A DNA stretch of 64,000 nucleotides from Bryobacteraceae bacterium. GTDB taxonomy: Bacteria > Acidobacteriota > Terriglobia > Bryobacterales > Bryobacteraceae. The DNA lies in NCBI GenBank assembly GCA_019748195.1, contig JAIEPW010000044.1, positions 1-64,000 of the forward strand, read 5' to 3'. Of this stretch, positions 51,932 through 61,389 are shown piece after piece; positions within the stretch are counted from its first letter, which is position 1; every line of letters starts with the position of its first letter. Below the pieces are notes generated by a model. It was not told the DNA's origin, did no database searches, and saw nothing but the letters and a program-made list of their open reading frames with translations. Made by a program: the position numbers and the translations under genes.

Positions 51932-53510
51932 GCGCCGGCTCACCGCGATTCTGTTCCTGGCGCCGGGGCTCACGGCGGGCATCGCGTCTCATGCGGACCG
52001 CGGGGGAATCGTCGAGATACGCCTGGATGACGGTCGCGCGGAAGTGGAGTTCGTCAGCGAAACGGCGTTCCGGCTCACCAGAGGTTGGGGTCCCGCGCCG
52101 TTGCAGCGTGCTCCCGTCCCACATCAGCCCGTGAAATACCGCGTTACCGGGGCCGCCTCCGAGCTGCGTATCGAATCGGATTCGATTGTGGTCGCGTTCG
52201 ACAAGGATACCTTCCGGATGTCCGTTCGCGACCTGAAGGGCGCCGCGATCCTCCGCGAGTCCAAGGCCGCCGGCCGCTTCGGAGATCGCGTTCGTCTGGA
52301 GATTCAGGCCGCCCCGTCGGACCGTTTCTTCGGATTCGGCTGGAACCGGCAGCCCGGAATTCAACTCCGAGGAAGACAGGGCACATCCACCCGCCCCTTC
52401 TTCTTCTCCAGCGCGGGCTACGGGATCTATTTACGCGGCGTGGCCAGCGCTCGGTACGATTTCCGGAACCTCGCGTTCTCTCTTGTCGAAGCCGTTTCTC
52501 CGACGCTGGACGTGCTGATCTATCACGGTCCAACACCCAAGGAGATCCTGCAGGAACATGCGAGCTTCAGTCGCGCCGACGAGCCGCTCAGCGGCAGTAG
52601 CCTCCAGGTGCTCGCGGTGAACGGACTTCCTCGCCTTGCCGAAGCGATGCCGCCGGTGTCCGATCTGAAAACGCTTACGGATCAATTGAATCAGGAATCG
52701 CTCAGCGGTGTCCGCTATCCCGCCGTGGATCTGAACTCGTTCGCGTCTTGGCCCGATCCCCAACGGCGGCGCGCGCTCCAGGTCGCGGCGATCCTGCCGC
52801 TTCTGTACGATTCGCGAAACGCGCGTCCGGTGGTTCCAGGCCGCGGCGCGTTCGTGCCTTACTTGCTCACGTATCTGCGCGAGGCTTACGATCGCGGCTA
52901 CCCGATAATCCACCCGCGCGTATTTCAGTTCTCACGCGACCCGGAAACCGCGCGCGATCCTGATTGGTTCATGGTGGGCGACGAGATCCTGGTTGCGCCG
53001 GTTTTCGACGAAACCGGCAAACGCAGGATCGAGCTGCCGCGCGGAAGCTGGACCGATCTTCGCGGCAACATCCGGTATCGTGGACGGCAGGTTGTGGAGG
53101 TGGACGCACCCGCCGATTACACGCCGCTGCTCGTTCGCAACGGAAGCCTGTTTCCCTTGGCCGTGCAATCCAGAAACGATTTTCTGGAGCTGCACTATTT
53201 CCCCAGCCTCGGCGGCGAGTTCTTCCTTTGGGAGGAGAGCATCGAGGAGAATACGCAGTTTCACGCATCTCCCGTTGGCGAGGAATACCGGCTGGAAATT
53301 GAAACCCGAGTGGACCGCACCTACGAGTGGATTGTTCACCACGTTGCCAAGCCAGTTTCCGTAAAGGATGAGCGCCTTGCGTTCCCGGAGGCCCGCGCGA
53401 TTACCGAATTGCGCCCAGGTCGCTGGTTCTACGACGCCGCTCGCCGGAATCTGCACGTGATGCTCGAAGCCGCCAAGGGCTCGGACCGCATCGTCAACAT
53501 TACTTTCTAG
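51912..53510 (+). CDS. GH31-like protein lacking most of the catalytic barrel
   Basis: GH31-type N-domain (SDRFFGFGWNRQ...RPFFFSSAGYGIYL, YHGPTPKEILQEH) and C-domain (VPYLLTYLREAYDRGYPIIHPRVFQF..DP...WFMVGDEILVAPVFDETGKRRIELPRGSWTDL) with only about 100 aa between. Confidence 0.7.
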   Translation: MPSFLFERRLTAILFLAPGLTAGIASHADRGGIVEIRLDDGRAEVEFVSETAFRLTRGWGPAPLQRAPVPHQPVKYRVTGAASELRIESDSIVVAFDKDTFRMSVRDLKGAAILRESKAAGRFGDRVRLEIQAAPSDRFFGFGWNRQPGIQLRGRQGTSTRPFFFSSAGYGIYLRGVASARYDFRNLAFSLVEAVSPTLDVLIYHGPTPKEILQEHASFSRADEPLSGSSLQVLAVNGLPRLAEAMPPVSDLKTLTDQLNQESLSGVRYPAVDLNSFASWPDPQRRRALQVAAILPLLYDSRNARPVVPGRGAFVPYLLTYLREAYDRGYPIIHPRVFQFSRDPETARDPDWFMVGDEILVAPVFDETGKRRIELPRGSWTDLRGNIRYRGRQVVEVDAPADYTPLLVRNGSLFPLAVQSRNDFLELHYFPSLGGEFFLWEESIEENTQFHASPVGEEYRLEIETRVDRTYEWIVHHVAKPVSVKDERLAFPEARAITELRPGRWFYDAARRNLHVMLEAAKGSDRIVNITF

Positions 53511-56308
53511 CCCAGGAACCCGCTCCATCGGGAGCCGCGGGACAAGGGCAGCGGATATCCGATCAGGCAAAGCTGGTCGAGCGCCCACAACACTACCGAT
53601 TCCATGCCTTTGCCCTCCGCGATCCGAGCTTCCTTCAGCGACGGCGCGGTTACGTCCATGATCCCCACCAGGTGGCTCCTTTGACTCGCCGGGAATCCGA
53701 GGCCCGCGCCGAACTCCGTTGTCCCTTCAGCGGCGTTCAAGTCCCGGTTGAACGTGAATCCGAAGCTCTCCGTTTTCAGGCACTGCAGGTTGGCGGGATT
53801 CCAATTGGAAGCGTAGTTGATGCTCTGGTTGAACGCGGTCTGATTCACGTCGGTCGGATACAGGACCTCGAAGCGGCACGCCGGGTGCGCCGCCCGGACA
53901 TATCCGATCACGGCGCTGGTGTACTCCTCCACCTGCTCCCGCAGAAACGCGACCTCCTCGGGATACGCAGCGGGATTTACATCGTGCGACGTGATGATCG
54001 CCATCGGCCGTCCGTATCGTGCCTGGAACGCCGACTTTGTGTACGCGTCGTAGAACGGCATCCCCGAATAAACTCGGGTAAGGCCGTCGTTCGCGAAATA
54101 CCACCATTGGACCTCGCCCAATTGCAGGTACGGCTGTATGCCGCCCTCCAGCATCAAGTCCGCCATTTCGCGATAGACCTCGCGCCAGAACAGGCGGCTG
54201 GTTGGATTGAACGCGGTTTGTACGGCCGGTGTCGGCAACAGGATCGGATCGCCCGCGGGTCCGCGCTGCACCAGGTCCGTGCCTGGCGAGAGATCCCCGT
54301 GCTGCAGCTCCAGGCTGAACGAGGCCGTGCAGTCAATACCCGCCTGGTGAAGCGCCGCGAAGTACGCCCGGCTCCAGTCCCGGCAAGCACGATTTAGTCT
54401 CGGAGTGCTGGACCGGTCCGTCACCCAGATTCCATCAACGCCGCCATGCAGGTTGGGATCGGCGCTGACGGTGAAGTTCGGATCCGTCGTGGAACCCGCA
54501 AGCGTGATCAGATTCCCCTCGGCGCCCCTGGCACGCGCGTGAATCGTCAACGTGGACCCGGCAACGCTCGCCCACATGCCCGTGTATCCGCGATTGATCT
54601 CGAGTGAGAACGCCAGCGCCACCGTTTCCGAGGTGTCCCCCACGTGATGCAGGTGCGAGAGCACCGTCGCGCTGCCGGCGGGCGCCCCGGCACGGTCGAT
54701 CGTAATGCTGGTGGTCCGGCTCGGGTCCGGGTTTCCCGAAAAAACGATGGACCCGGATGCGTACTGATGATCGAGCATCGCCAGTTCGTAGAACCACAGC
54801 GCGCCGACGTAGTAATTGGCCCGCCCGGTGAATCCCAGCGTCTTCATCCACCATGCCGTGCGTTCCGGCGCGACGCTGATCGAGTGGTCCGTGTCCCAAT
54901 CGGTCGCGAGCGTCATCCGAGGCTCCTCCGGGAATGCCGGAAGCGACTCCGACGGCGCCGCTGCTTCCAGGAAGTCGAAGTAGCACTTCTCACCGGCTTG
55001 CCCCGCGTGTGCGATGGTCACCACATGCTCTCCCGCCGGAAGCACTCCCACCAATCGCCGCTGCAAAAGGTCTTCACCCGGAAGATGCGTGCCTATTTCT
55101 TTCGGCGGGCCGCCGTCCACGGTCGCCAGCAGCCGGGCCCCGCGGATCGACGGGCTGGCGAATCCCAGGGACCTCGTGCCCAGGTACAGCGTATGTGCCA
55201 CCGGCATCCGGTACATCACCGAAACCTGCGATCCCGGAGTATCGCTCACACGGATGCTGCCACCCGAGTAGTTCCCGCGCTCCACGCTCCACGTTCCCGA
55301 GTAACCGCACCGAGCATCATCGTCCTCGATCCGCTCGCTGCCCGGGCCCGCGATCGTATACCGCCTTCCCGTACCCGTTACCGTCCAATTCGTGATGGAC
55401 ACCGCGAACTCGGAACGCGCGAACGCCCCGCTCTGCAGGTCCGCGGCGTAGGTCCACCGCATCTTCCGGATTCGATTCGTGGGCGCCGGCAAGCCGGTGC
55501 GAAAATCGGTAAGGCTGGAGAAATCCAAGGTCACCCGCCATTTCGTTGGCGACGTTCCCCCCGAGAATCGCTTCCACCCGGCATCCCAGCTCGCGGTGGC
55601 GCCGGACGCATATGTGTATACACCAATGCGATTTCCGTTCGTCCCGGCTTGATCCAGAGCCACGCTCCCCGGACACTTGCCCGGCGCGGCCGCCCGCGGA
55701 ACACCTCGATACTCCAATCGAATCGTACTCCCGATTCGAGTGGCCGAAACTCCATGCTCCGCCGTGCCGCTGTTCACGCTTAGCTCGATGGCCAACGCCG
55801 CATCCGCCAGCCCGTTCGTCTCTCCGAATTGGTACGTATGGTGGCGGCCCAGGAACTCCAGCCCAACCCAGTCTCCCGCCGTCGCCGTCCCGCTCAGCGT
55901 GAACTCCACCGAGGCATTCTGATAGCTCCCCTCGATCGGCGCCGCGTGTTCTCTCAGGCACACCAGATACGGTTCAGCCAGCGGCTGATCTGAGTCCCAG
56001 ATGCGAAGCGCATGCCACTCTACGGTCGGATACACGTCCGAGTCCATCGGGATGCAGTTGCTTCGCGCCTCATCGTAGGTCAGCACGAAGCGGCTCAAGT
56101 CGCCATCCGGCAGGTAGCGCATCAGCGGATGCTCGAAGACATTGTCCTGATTCCACTCGATGACGCACCAGTCGGACTGGCTGCGCCATGTTCCGGTAAC
56201 CTGAAAGCCGCTTGGCGATGCCTGGCTCATCGCCGCGATCGCCGACGGACGTTGGAAGTAACACTGCAGGTCCCGGTCCGGCCTCAGCTTCTCTAACGTT
56301 TCTGGCAT
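53507..56308 (-). CDS. Phage-tail-module protein with C-terminal TIM-barrel/glycosidase-like domain
   Basis: 933 aa, beta-rich N-term; C-term QPYLQLGEVQWWYFANDGLTRVYSGMPFYDAYTKSAFQARYG...; 2-nt gap to hub gene. Confidence 0.6.
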   Translation of the reverse strand: MPETLEKLRPDRDLQCYFQRPSAIAAMSQASPSGFQVTGTWRSQSDWCVIEWNQDNVFEHPLMRYLPDGDLSRFVLTYDEARSNCIPMDSDVYPTVEWHALRIWDSDQPLAEPYLVCLREHAAPIEGSYQNASVEFTLSGTATAGDWVGLEFLGRHHTYQFGETNGLADAALAIELSVNSGTAEHGVSATRIGSTIRLEYRGVPRAAAPGKCPGSVALDQAGTNGNRIGVYTYASGATASWDAGWKRFSGGTSPTKWRVTLDFSSLTDFRTGLPAPTNRIRKMRWTYAADLQSGAFARSEFAVSITNWTVTGTGRRYTIAGPGSERIEDDDARCGYSGTWSVERGNYSGGSIRVSDTPGSQVSVMYRMPVAHTLYLGTRSLGFASPSIRGARLLATVDGGPPKEIGTHLPGEDLLQRRLVGVLPAGEHVVTIAHAGQAGEKCYFDFLEAAAPSESLPAFPEEPRMTLATDWDTDHSISVAPERTAWWMKTLGFTGRANYYVGALWFYELAMLDHQYASGSIVFSGNPDPSRTTSITIDRAGAPAGSATVLSHLHHVGDTSETVALAFSLEINRGYTGMWASVAGSTLTIHARARGAEGNLITLAGSTTDPNFTVSADPNLHGGVDGIWVTDRSSTPRLNRACRDWSRAYFAALHQAGIDCTASFSLELQHGDLSPGTDLVQRGPAGDPILLPTPAVQTAFNPTSRLFWREVYREMADLMLEGGIQPYLQLGEVQWWYFANDGLTRVYSGMPFYDAYTKSAFQARYGRPMAIITSHDVNPAAYPEEVAFLREQVEEYTSAVIGYVRAAHPACRFEVLYPTDVNQTAFNQSINYASNWNPANLQCLKTESFGFTFNRDLNAAEGTTEFGAGLGFPASQRSHLVGIMDVTAPSLKEARIAEGKGMESVVLWALDQLCLIGYPLPLSRGSRWSGFLG

Positions 56309-56310
56309 GG

Positions 56311-59300
56311 CTACCTTCGCAGCGTGACCGTCAGATCCCGGCCGGGCATCGTGTTGGTTCCGGCGGGCACTGCCACGATATCCAGGCTCAACGGAACGCC
56401 GGTCGCCAACGGGGCCAGGCCGAATCCGTCAATTACGTTCGAGATCAGATTGCCCGCCGCAATGGTTAGATCGCAAACCAGGCTTGCTCCCTGGCGCAAT
56501 CGAAGTTGCACGTTCCCTCCTGTCGGCGCCTCTCGCACCCGTGCGAAGACGTCGCGAACCGCGTGGGTGGCTTCCACCTCGATCGCCGGCGCTGCATCGT
56601 TCTGCATCGCCAGGTAGCCTTCGATCGTCATGCTCAACTGCCCGCCGGAGAGCGTTCGCAGCCCGGCATCCGTCGTGCCGGTGAAGCTCGACCTCGCTAC
56701 CGCGCTGTTCCCGAAACGGTTCGTCACGAAAAAATCCGCCGCGCCGATCCGAACGTCCGGTATCGTCAGCGGAAACGTGAACGACCCGCTTGCCTGGCTC
56801 CCGAAAAAGCTCCGCAGGAAGGGTACGATGAAGGTTCGTTTCTCCAGCCGGTACACCTTCGTTCCCGCGCCATGACTGGCGGCGATGCTGCCGTGCGACG
56901 CCCGCGACACCGTGCATCCCGAACTCCCCAGGTCCACGGAGTCCACTCGCAGGATCTCGCCTCCGATCTGCAGCAGATCTCCGCTGTTGACCGGCGCTCC
57001 CGCGCTCAGCACGATCCCCTGCTCCGTAGGGTTGATTGCTTGCGCCAGGCCAATCGGGCTGGGACTTGCGATCTCGTTCCAGACATACAGCGTCAGGGTC
57101 CCGCCGGAAATCGAGGTTGTATTCGCCAGGCTGCTGAAACCGACGCCTTGCAACTCCACGCCTCCCTGGCCGAACGTATGCAGCCCGAAGAACGGCTCGG
57201 GGGGTACATCGCTGTCGCCCTGCGCCAGCGAGATCTGCCAGCGGCTAACCGGCGCCGTCTCCGCGCCGCTTTCCTCGTTACGTGCGTTGGCCGACCTCCC
57301 CATCACCTGCAGCACGGCCCCCGTCCGAGCTGGAAACTCGAATTCGGCGCTGTCCGTTTCCGTGATCGCGCCGAACCGCCAGCTCGACTCCGCGACAACG
57401 AACTCGCTAGTCGCGTCTGGCTCTACCACCCAGGGCGGTGTCACCGTCAAGGTGGTTCCGCTGTTCCCGGTCACTTGCCGTTCTTGGCCGCGCCCCCTGC
57501 CCGAAACAACGCGCACCACCTGACCCGCGTAGTTCCCGGGAAGCATGTTCAGGCTGACGTTTCCGATCGAATTCGGCCCATGCAAACCCGCCCCCGCCGG
57601 AGGCTGCAATTCGAACCTCCAGTAGAAGTTCGCATGGTGATAACTCATGTCGGGCGGCGGCGTCGCGTTCAGCGTCTGCCCGCCGGCATCTTCGAATTCA
57701 GCCGCAAGCGGCATGTCGCTCGCGATCCGCAAGAGTTGCGTCGGCGAGGGTCCCCGGTAGACACGGAATGCAACCGCTCCACCCGGAAAACCCAACCTGG
57801 TCAGCCGCACGCGGTTCGTGTTTGTTCCGCCCCCCAGCGCTGCCTTTGCGGTAAACGACAAGGGCCCTTCCCGCCCCTCCCCATCCACTCCGCTCACCGC
57901 GTAGTACAGCACCTGATTGCCCGCCAGGCCGCCGCCCAGCGTCTCCACTTCCGGGCTTAGCCCGATCAGGGGCACGCCCGCGCGCGACTCTGAACTCCGG
58001 GCAGGCGGCGCGAACCGGACCTTCAGCCTGCCGGACTCTTCAGGACCCCCGCCGGCCGTCTCCGCGATATCGAAATCGCTTCCGCCGTCGGCTCGGATCA
58101 TCGTACCCACCAATGGTCGCGGAATCTGAGTGCCCGAAGGCCTTTCTCTCCGCCCTCCGGCGTAGCCGACCCCGGTTCCTGTGTACCAGTCGTCCGAGTG
58201 CCATTGCGCGGTGATCCGCGCACGCTCGTAATTATGGAACGGCTCGATCCTCGTCACCCGGAAGGGCGCCCGGTTCAGACCCTCCTTGCCGTACGTCACC
58301 GTGATCAGATCCCCGGGCGAGATCCCAAAACCGCGGTACGTCGTTTCCAGTTCCACAAACGTATTTCCGAGGATCGCCTTGTCAAGCTGCAGCCTCAAGA
58401 TCCGTGCCGCCTGGTCGAAATTCGGCAGCCCGAGCGCCGCCACCGGCGCCGCCACCTCATGCCCCACCGCGTCGATATCGTCCATCGCCGCCAGGGACAG
58501 GCTGTCCTGCTGGTACTCGTTGAATTCGTTCTGAAACTCTACGCTCAGCCGGTTCGGACTGTCGCCGCCGGATCGGGACCACAGCCGGATGAGTGGCGCG
58601 CCGCTCTCACTCCGCAAAATGCCCGAGATCGGAGCCTGATCGCTGAACTCATACGCGGGCCACCCGCCGTTTAACGGCTCTGCCGCGTTGCTCCCGCCCG
58701 GCTTGACAGCGTGCTGTGCCGCGATTGGCCCTTCCACGCGAAGTCGCAGCTTCCCTCCCGGTGCAGGATGCAACAGCAAGTTCGATCCCGCGCGGATTCC
58801 CTTCACGATCTCCGCCGCGGGACGCCGCTTGCGAATCACCACATTGCACTGATATCGCGGCGTTGTCGCCGGGTTCCCATTCAGATCCGTTACCGGAATC
58901 AGTTCGCCGCAATACTGCGCCGCCGCGGAGAAGCTTGCCAGATCGATATCTTCCCGCTTCCATCCGCTCCGCAGCAGTACGTCCAGCAGAACCCATGCCG
59001 GGTTGTTCGTGAACGAAGCCCCCGCCGGCAGCCCCCCCGCGTCGAACCGCTCCAGCTTCATTCCCCGAACCAGCACTTCGATCTTCGGCAGCTTCTTCCC
59101 ATTGCTGATCCGGTTGGGAGTCACTACGCTCAACATCGCCATGCTTCCGTAGGGATCGCCTGCATCCTCCTCACCCGTTCCGGCGAAGTTCGGATTGAAA
59201 GCTCCGGTCCGTGCTCCCGCCGTGATCAGTTCGTACCAGCCGGTCGGCGTCATGTCCGCCCCGGGAACGCCTTGCGGTATCTCGACGTCCTCGACGACGA

Positions 59301-60225
59301 CCTTCACCACGCCGTCGATCTCGCCCATCCCCAACAAGACCTCTACACGCGTCAGATTGCCGTCATTCCGGGCGAATACAACGGGTGGCCGGTACCACGC
59401 CGTCCCGTAAACCAGCGGAACAAAGTCGTTGTATCTCGCTTCGTTCTCCGTCACCGCGGACGCTTGCCAATCGCGGTCTCCGTGACTTCGAACCTGTATC
59501 GTCGCCGGCACGAACTCCACGCCGCCGAACCGGCGCGTCACCCGCAGAAGCTGATCCCGGTCGAACATCCCCCTGGCGATGCACGCTGTCCTCGTGTAAT
59601 CACACGACACGAACGCAACCCCGCCGTTCAGGTTCCCGGCTCCCCCTTCCAGATCCGCCGAGTATCCGCACCGGTACAGCGCGGAATGCCGCCCCTTGGA
59701 TGCTCCATCCCGCGCCTCCACACGTTCCGCGGCGTCTGACGGAAACTGCCACGGGCAGCGCCGCTGGATTCTCACCTCCGGCAGCCCCACGCGCTGCAGC
59801 GCGAGCCTCCCGTAAAAACTGACCGTTGCCGCGGCCTCCGCGATCTCCTCGCATCCCGCGGCAACCCCGCGATAAATCAGCTCCGCGTCCGACGCTGCTG
59901 CGCCCGCCTCGACGTCCCAGAAAAGGAAGCGCAGCGTCAGCTTCGCGCCCTTCCAGCCGATGCTTCTCTCAATCTGGGAAACGCGGGAATCCACGTTCGA
60001 CAAGCGCACCCGCACCGTCGACATCGAATCCAGCCCTTCGTCCGAGGAAAGCCTCAGGTCCAGAACGTTGTGCTTCACTACCCGCGGCTCATAAGCGTTC
60101 CCCTCGAACGTCAAACGGTGCGTGCTGAATCGCTCCACCGTTCCGTCTCGTAACGCCGCCTCAAACAGCAACAGCGGAGCCGAGTTCGATACGGCTTGCT
60201 GCTTCATTTCATCGATTGTCGGCAT
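56311..60225 (-). CDS. Phage tail hub / tip attachment (gpL+gpJ-like) protein
   Basis: 1304 aa; N-term LLLFEAALRDGTVERFSTHRLTFEGNAYEPRV...VRVRLSN; four-Cys region ending C-x6-C..RGMF..FGG; gpJ-like central region, C-terminal tail-tip-like domains. Confidence 0.75.
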   Translation of the reverse strand: MPTIDEMKQQAVSNSAPLLLFEAALRDGTVERFSTHRLTFEGNAYEPRVVKHNVLDLRLSSDEGLDSMSTVRVRLSNVDSRVSQIERSIGWKGAKLTLRFLFWDVEAGAAASDAELIYRGVAAGCEEIAEAAATVSFYGRLALQRVGLPEVRIQRRCPWQFPSDAAERVEARDGASKGRHSALYRCGYSADLEGGAGNLNGGVAFVSCDYTRTACIARGMFDRDQLLRVTRRFGGVEFVPATIQVRSHGDRDWQASAVTENEARYNDFVPLVYGTAWYRPPVVFARNDGNLTRVEVLLGMGEIDGVVKVVVEDVEIPQGVPGADMTPTGWYELITAGARTGAFNPNFAGTGEEDAGDPYGSMAMLSVVTPNRISNGKKLPKIEVLVRGMKLERFDAGGLPAGASFTNNPAWVLLDVLLRSGWKREDIDLASFSAAAQYCGELIPVTDLNGNPATTPRYQCNVVIRKRRPAAEIVKGIRAGSNLLLHPAPGGKLRLRVEGPIAAQHAVKPGGSNAAEPLNGGWPAYEFSDQAPISGILRSESGAPLIRLWSRSGGDSPNRLSVEFQNEFNEYQQDSLSLAAMDDIDAVGHEVAAPVAALGLPNFDQAARILRLQLDKAILGNTFVELETTYRGFGISPGDLITVTYGKEGLNRAPFRVTRIEPFHNYERARITAQWHSDDWYTGTGVGYAGGRRERPSGTQIPRPLVGTMIRADGGSDFDIAETAGGGPEESGRLKVRFAPPARSSESRAGVPLIGLSPEVETLGGGLAGNQVLYYAVSGVDGEGREGPLSFTAKAALGGGTNTNRVRLTRLGFPGGAVAFRVYRGPSPTQLLRIASDMPLAAEFEDAGGQTLNATPPPDMSYHHANFYWRFELQPPAGAGLHGPNSIGNVSLNMLPGNYAGQVVRVVSGRGRGQERQVTGNSGTTLTVTPPWVVEPDATSEFVVAESSWRFGAITETDSAEFEFPARTGAVLQVMGRSANARNEESGAETAPVSRWQISLAQGDSDVPPEPFFGLHTFGQGGVELQGVGFSSLANTTSISGGTLTLYVWNEIASPSPIGLAQAINPTEQGIVLSAGAPVNSGDLLQIGGEILRVDSVDLGSSGCTVSRASHGSIAASHGAGTKVYRLEKRTFIVPFLRSFFGSQASGSFTFPLTIPDVRIGAADFFVTNRFGNSAVARSSFTGTTDAGLRTLSGGQLSMTIEGYLAMQNDAAPAIEVEATHAVRDVFARVREAPTGGNVQLRLRQGASLVCDLTIAAGNLISNVIDGFGLAPLATGVPLSLDIVAVPAGTNTMPGRDLTVTLRR

Positions 60226-60227
60226 GC

Positions 60228-61028
60228 TTACCTTTCGGAAACGCTGATCAGTCGCAGTCGAGCTTCATGCTCTCCGGCTCTTGCCGATCGCATGCTCAAC
60301 GAATCTGAAGCGAACCTCGTTTGCGAGTACACCCCGCCCCGATCCGCCGTTCGTTGATATGCCGACGGCTCAGCTTGCGCTTCCACCTGCGCTCCCCAGA
60401 TCACGACCGATCCTCCAGGGTCCAGGCGGGCTTCAAAATCCACTTCATCGCCGCTCACGCCCGCTCGTCCGCTCCAGTAGCATCGCCGCCAGACGCTGCT
60501 CGTCTCCATCCAGCGCCCGTTTTCCGCCGTGCCGCTCCGGCACCCGATCCAAACCCGGCTTCCACCGTCCGAACGCGCGAACAACGAAAAGCAGTAATGG
60601 AACGCCGCGGGCGCCGCCAGACGCTGCCGGATCCCCTGCGCCGCCTGACCTGTGTTCGTGATCCGGCTCGCCGCGGTCCCGCCGATCGCATCTGACAGCC
60701 CCGCTGTGACCTGCGACAGCGGATCCCTCGTCCAATACGCGCTGGCAAAATCCTCACTCGACGAGAGCAGGTTCCCCAGAGGATCGAGGAACGTGAACGT
60801 CTTCAGTCTGCCCCTCACCGACCGGAACAAAGTCTCGATCGCCCCCCATTCCTCCCCCGTCAAGCCGCGCAGCGGCAGCTCCCACTCGATCTCGGCAAAA
60901 TCGCCATCGCGGTAGGAACTCCGAAACCCCTCCGGACTTTCATGCGTCACGGCGCGCCGTCGCACCACCTTTTCCAGCGGAAATTGACCGGCTGCGCCCT
61001 CCCTCAGTTGTGGAAACACGAGCATCAC
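60228..61028 (-). CDS. Dit-like tail protein with inserted jelly-roll-like domain
   Basis: N- and C-terminal parts align with the 119-aa neighbour; insert SSEDFASAYWTRDPLSQVTAG...GSVVIWGAQVEAQAEPSAYQRTADR resembles phage spike/CBM-type jelly roll. Confidence 0.6.
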   Translation of the reverse strand: MMLVFPQLREGAAGQFPLEKVVRRRAVTHESPEGFRSSYRDGDFAEIEWELPLRGLTGEEWGAIETLFRSVRGRLKTFTFLDPLGNLLSSSEDFASAYWTRDPLSQVTAGLSDAIGGTAASRITNTGQAAQGIRQRLAAPAAFHYCFSLFARSDGGSRVWIGCRSGTAENGRWMETSSVWRRCYWSGRAGVSGDEVDFEARLDPGGSVVIWGAQVEAQAEPSAYQRTADRGGVYSQTRFASDSLSMRSARAGEHEARLRLISVSER

Positions 61029-61388
61029 TTACACTCGCCTTTCTTCGATCACAAGACGTGCTTCCGTCCGGCCTTCGCCCGTCGCGAGTATCGCCAGCGA
61101 ATCCGCCGCGAATCCGCACTGCGGATACTCCACCCCGCTCCATGGATCCGTAAACGAGAACGTCCCGTGCGCTCCTCCGCGATCGCGGAACAGGTCCACG
61201 ATCGCCCCGCGCTCGGACTCGCTCAGCAGCCGGAACTCAATCTCCCATCGCTTCAGCTCCGCGCCGCCCTCTACGAACCTCTGTTCGCTGCCGTCGACAA
61301 ACCGGAACACCTGCGTCTGGAACCGCAGCGTCCGCGTGGCCGGATATTGCGCCACCGCCCCAGTCTTCAACCTCGGGAAGCTCGGCAT
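61029..61388 (-). CDS. Small Dit-like tail protein
   Basis: FPRLKTGAVAQYPATRTLRFQTQVFRFVDGSEQRF...KRWEIEFRLLSESERGAIVDLFRDRGGAHGTFSFTDPWSG; position after tape measure. Confidence 0.65.
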   Translation of the reverse strand: MPSFPRLKTGAVAQYPATRTLRFQTQVFRFVDGSEQRFVEGGAELKRWEIEFRLLSESERGAIVDLFRDRGGAHGTFSFTDPWSGVEYPQCGFAADSLAILATGEGRTEARLVIEERRV

Positions 61389-61389
61389 C

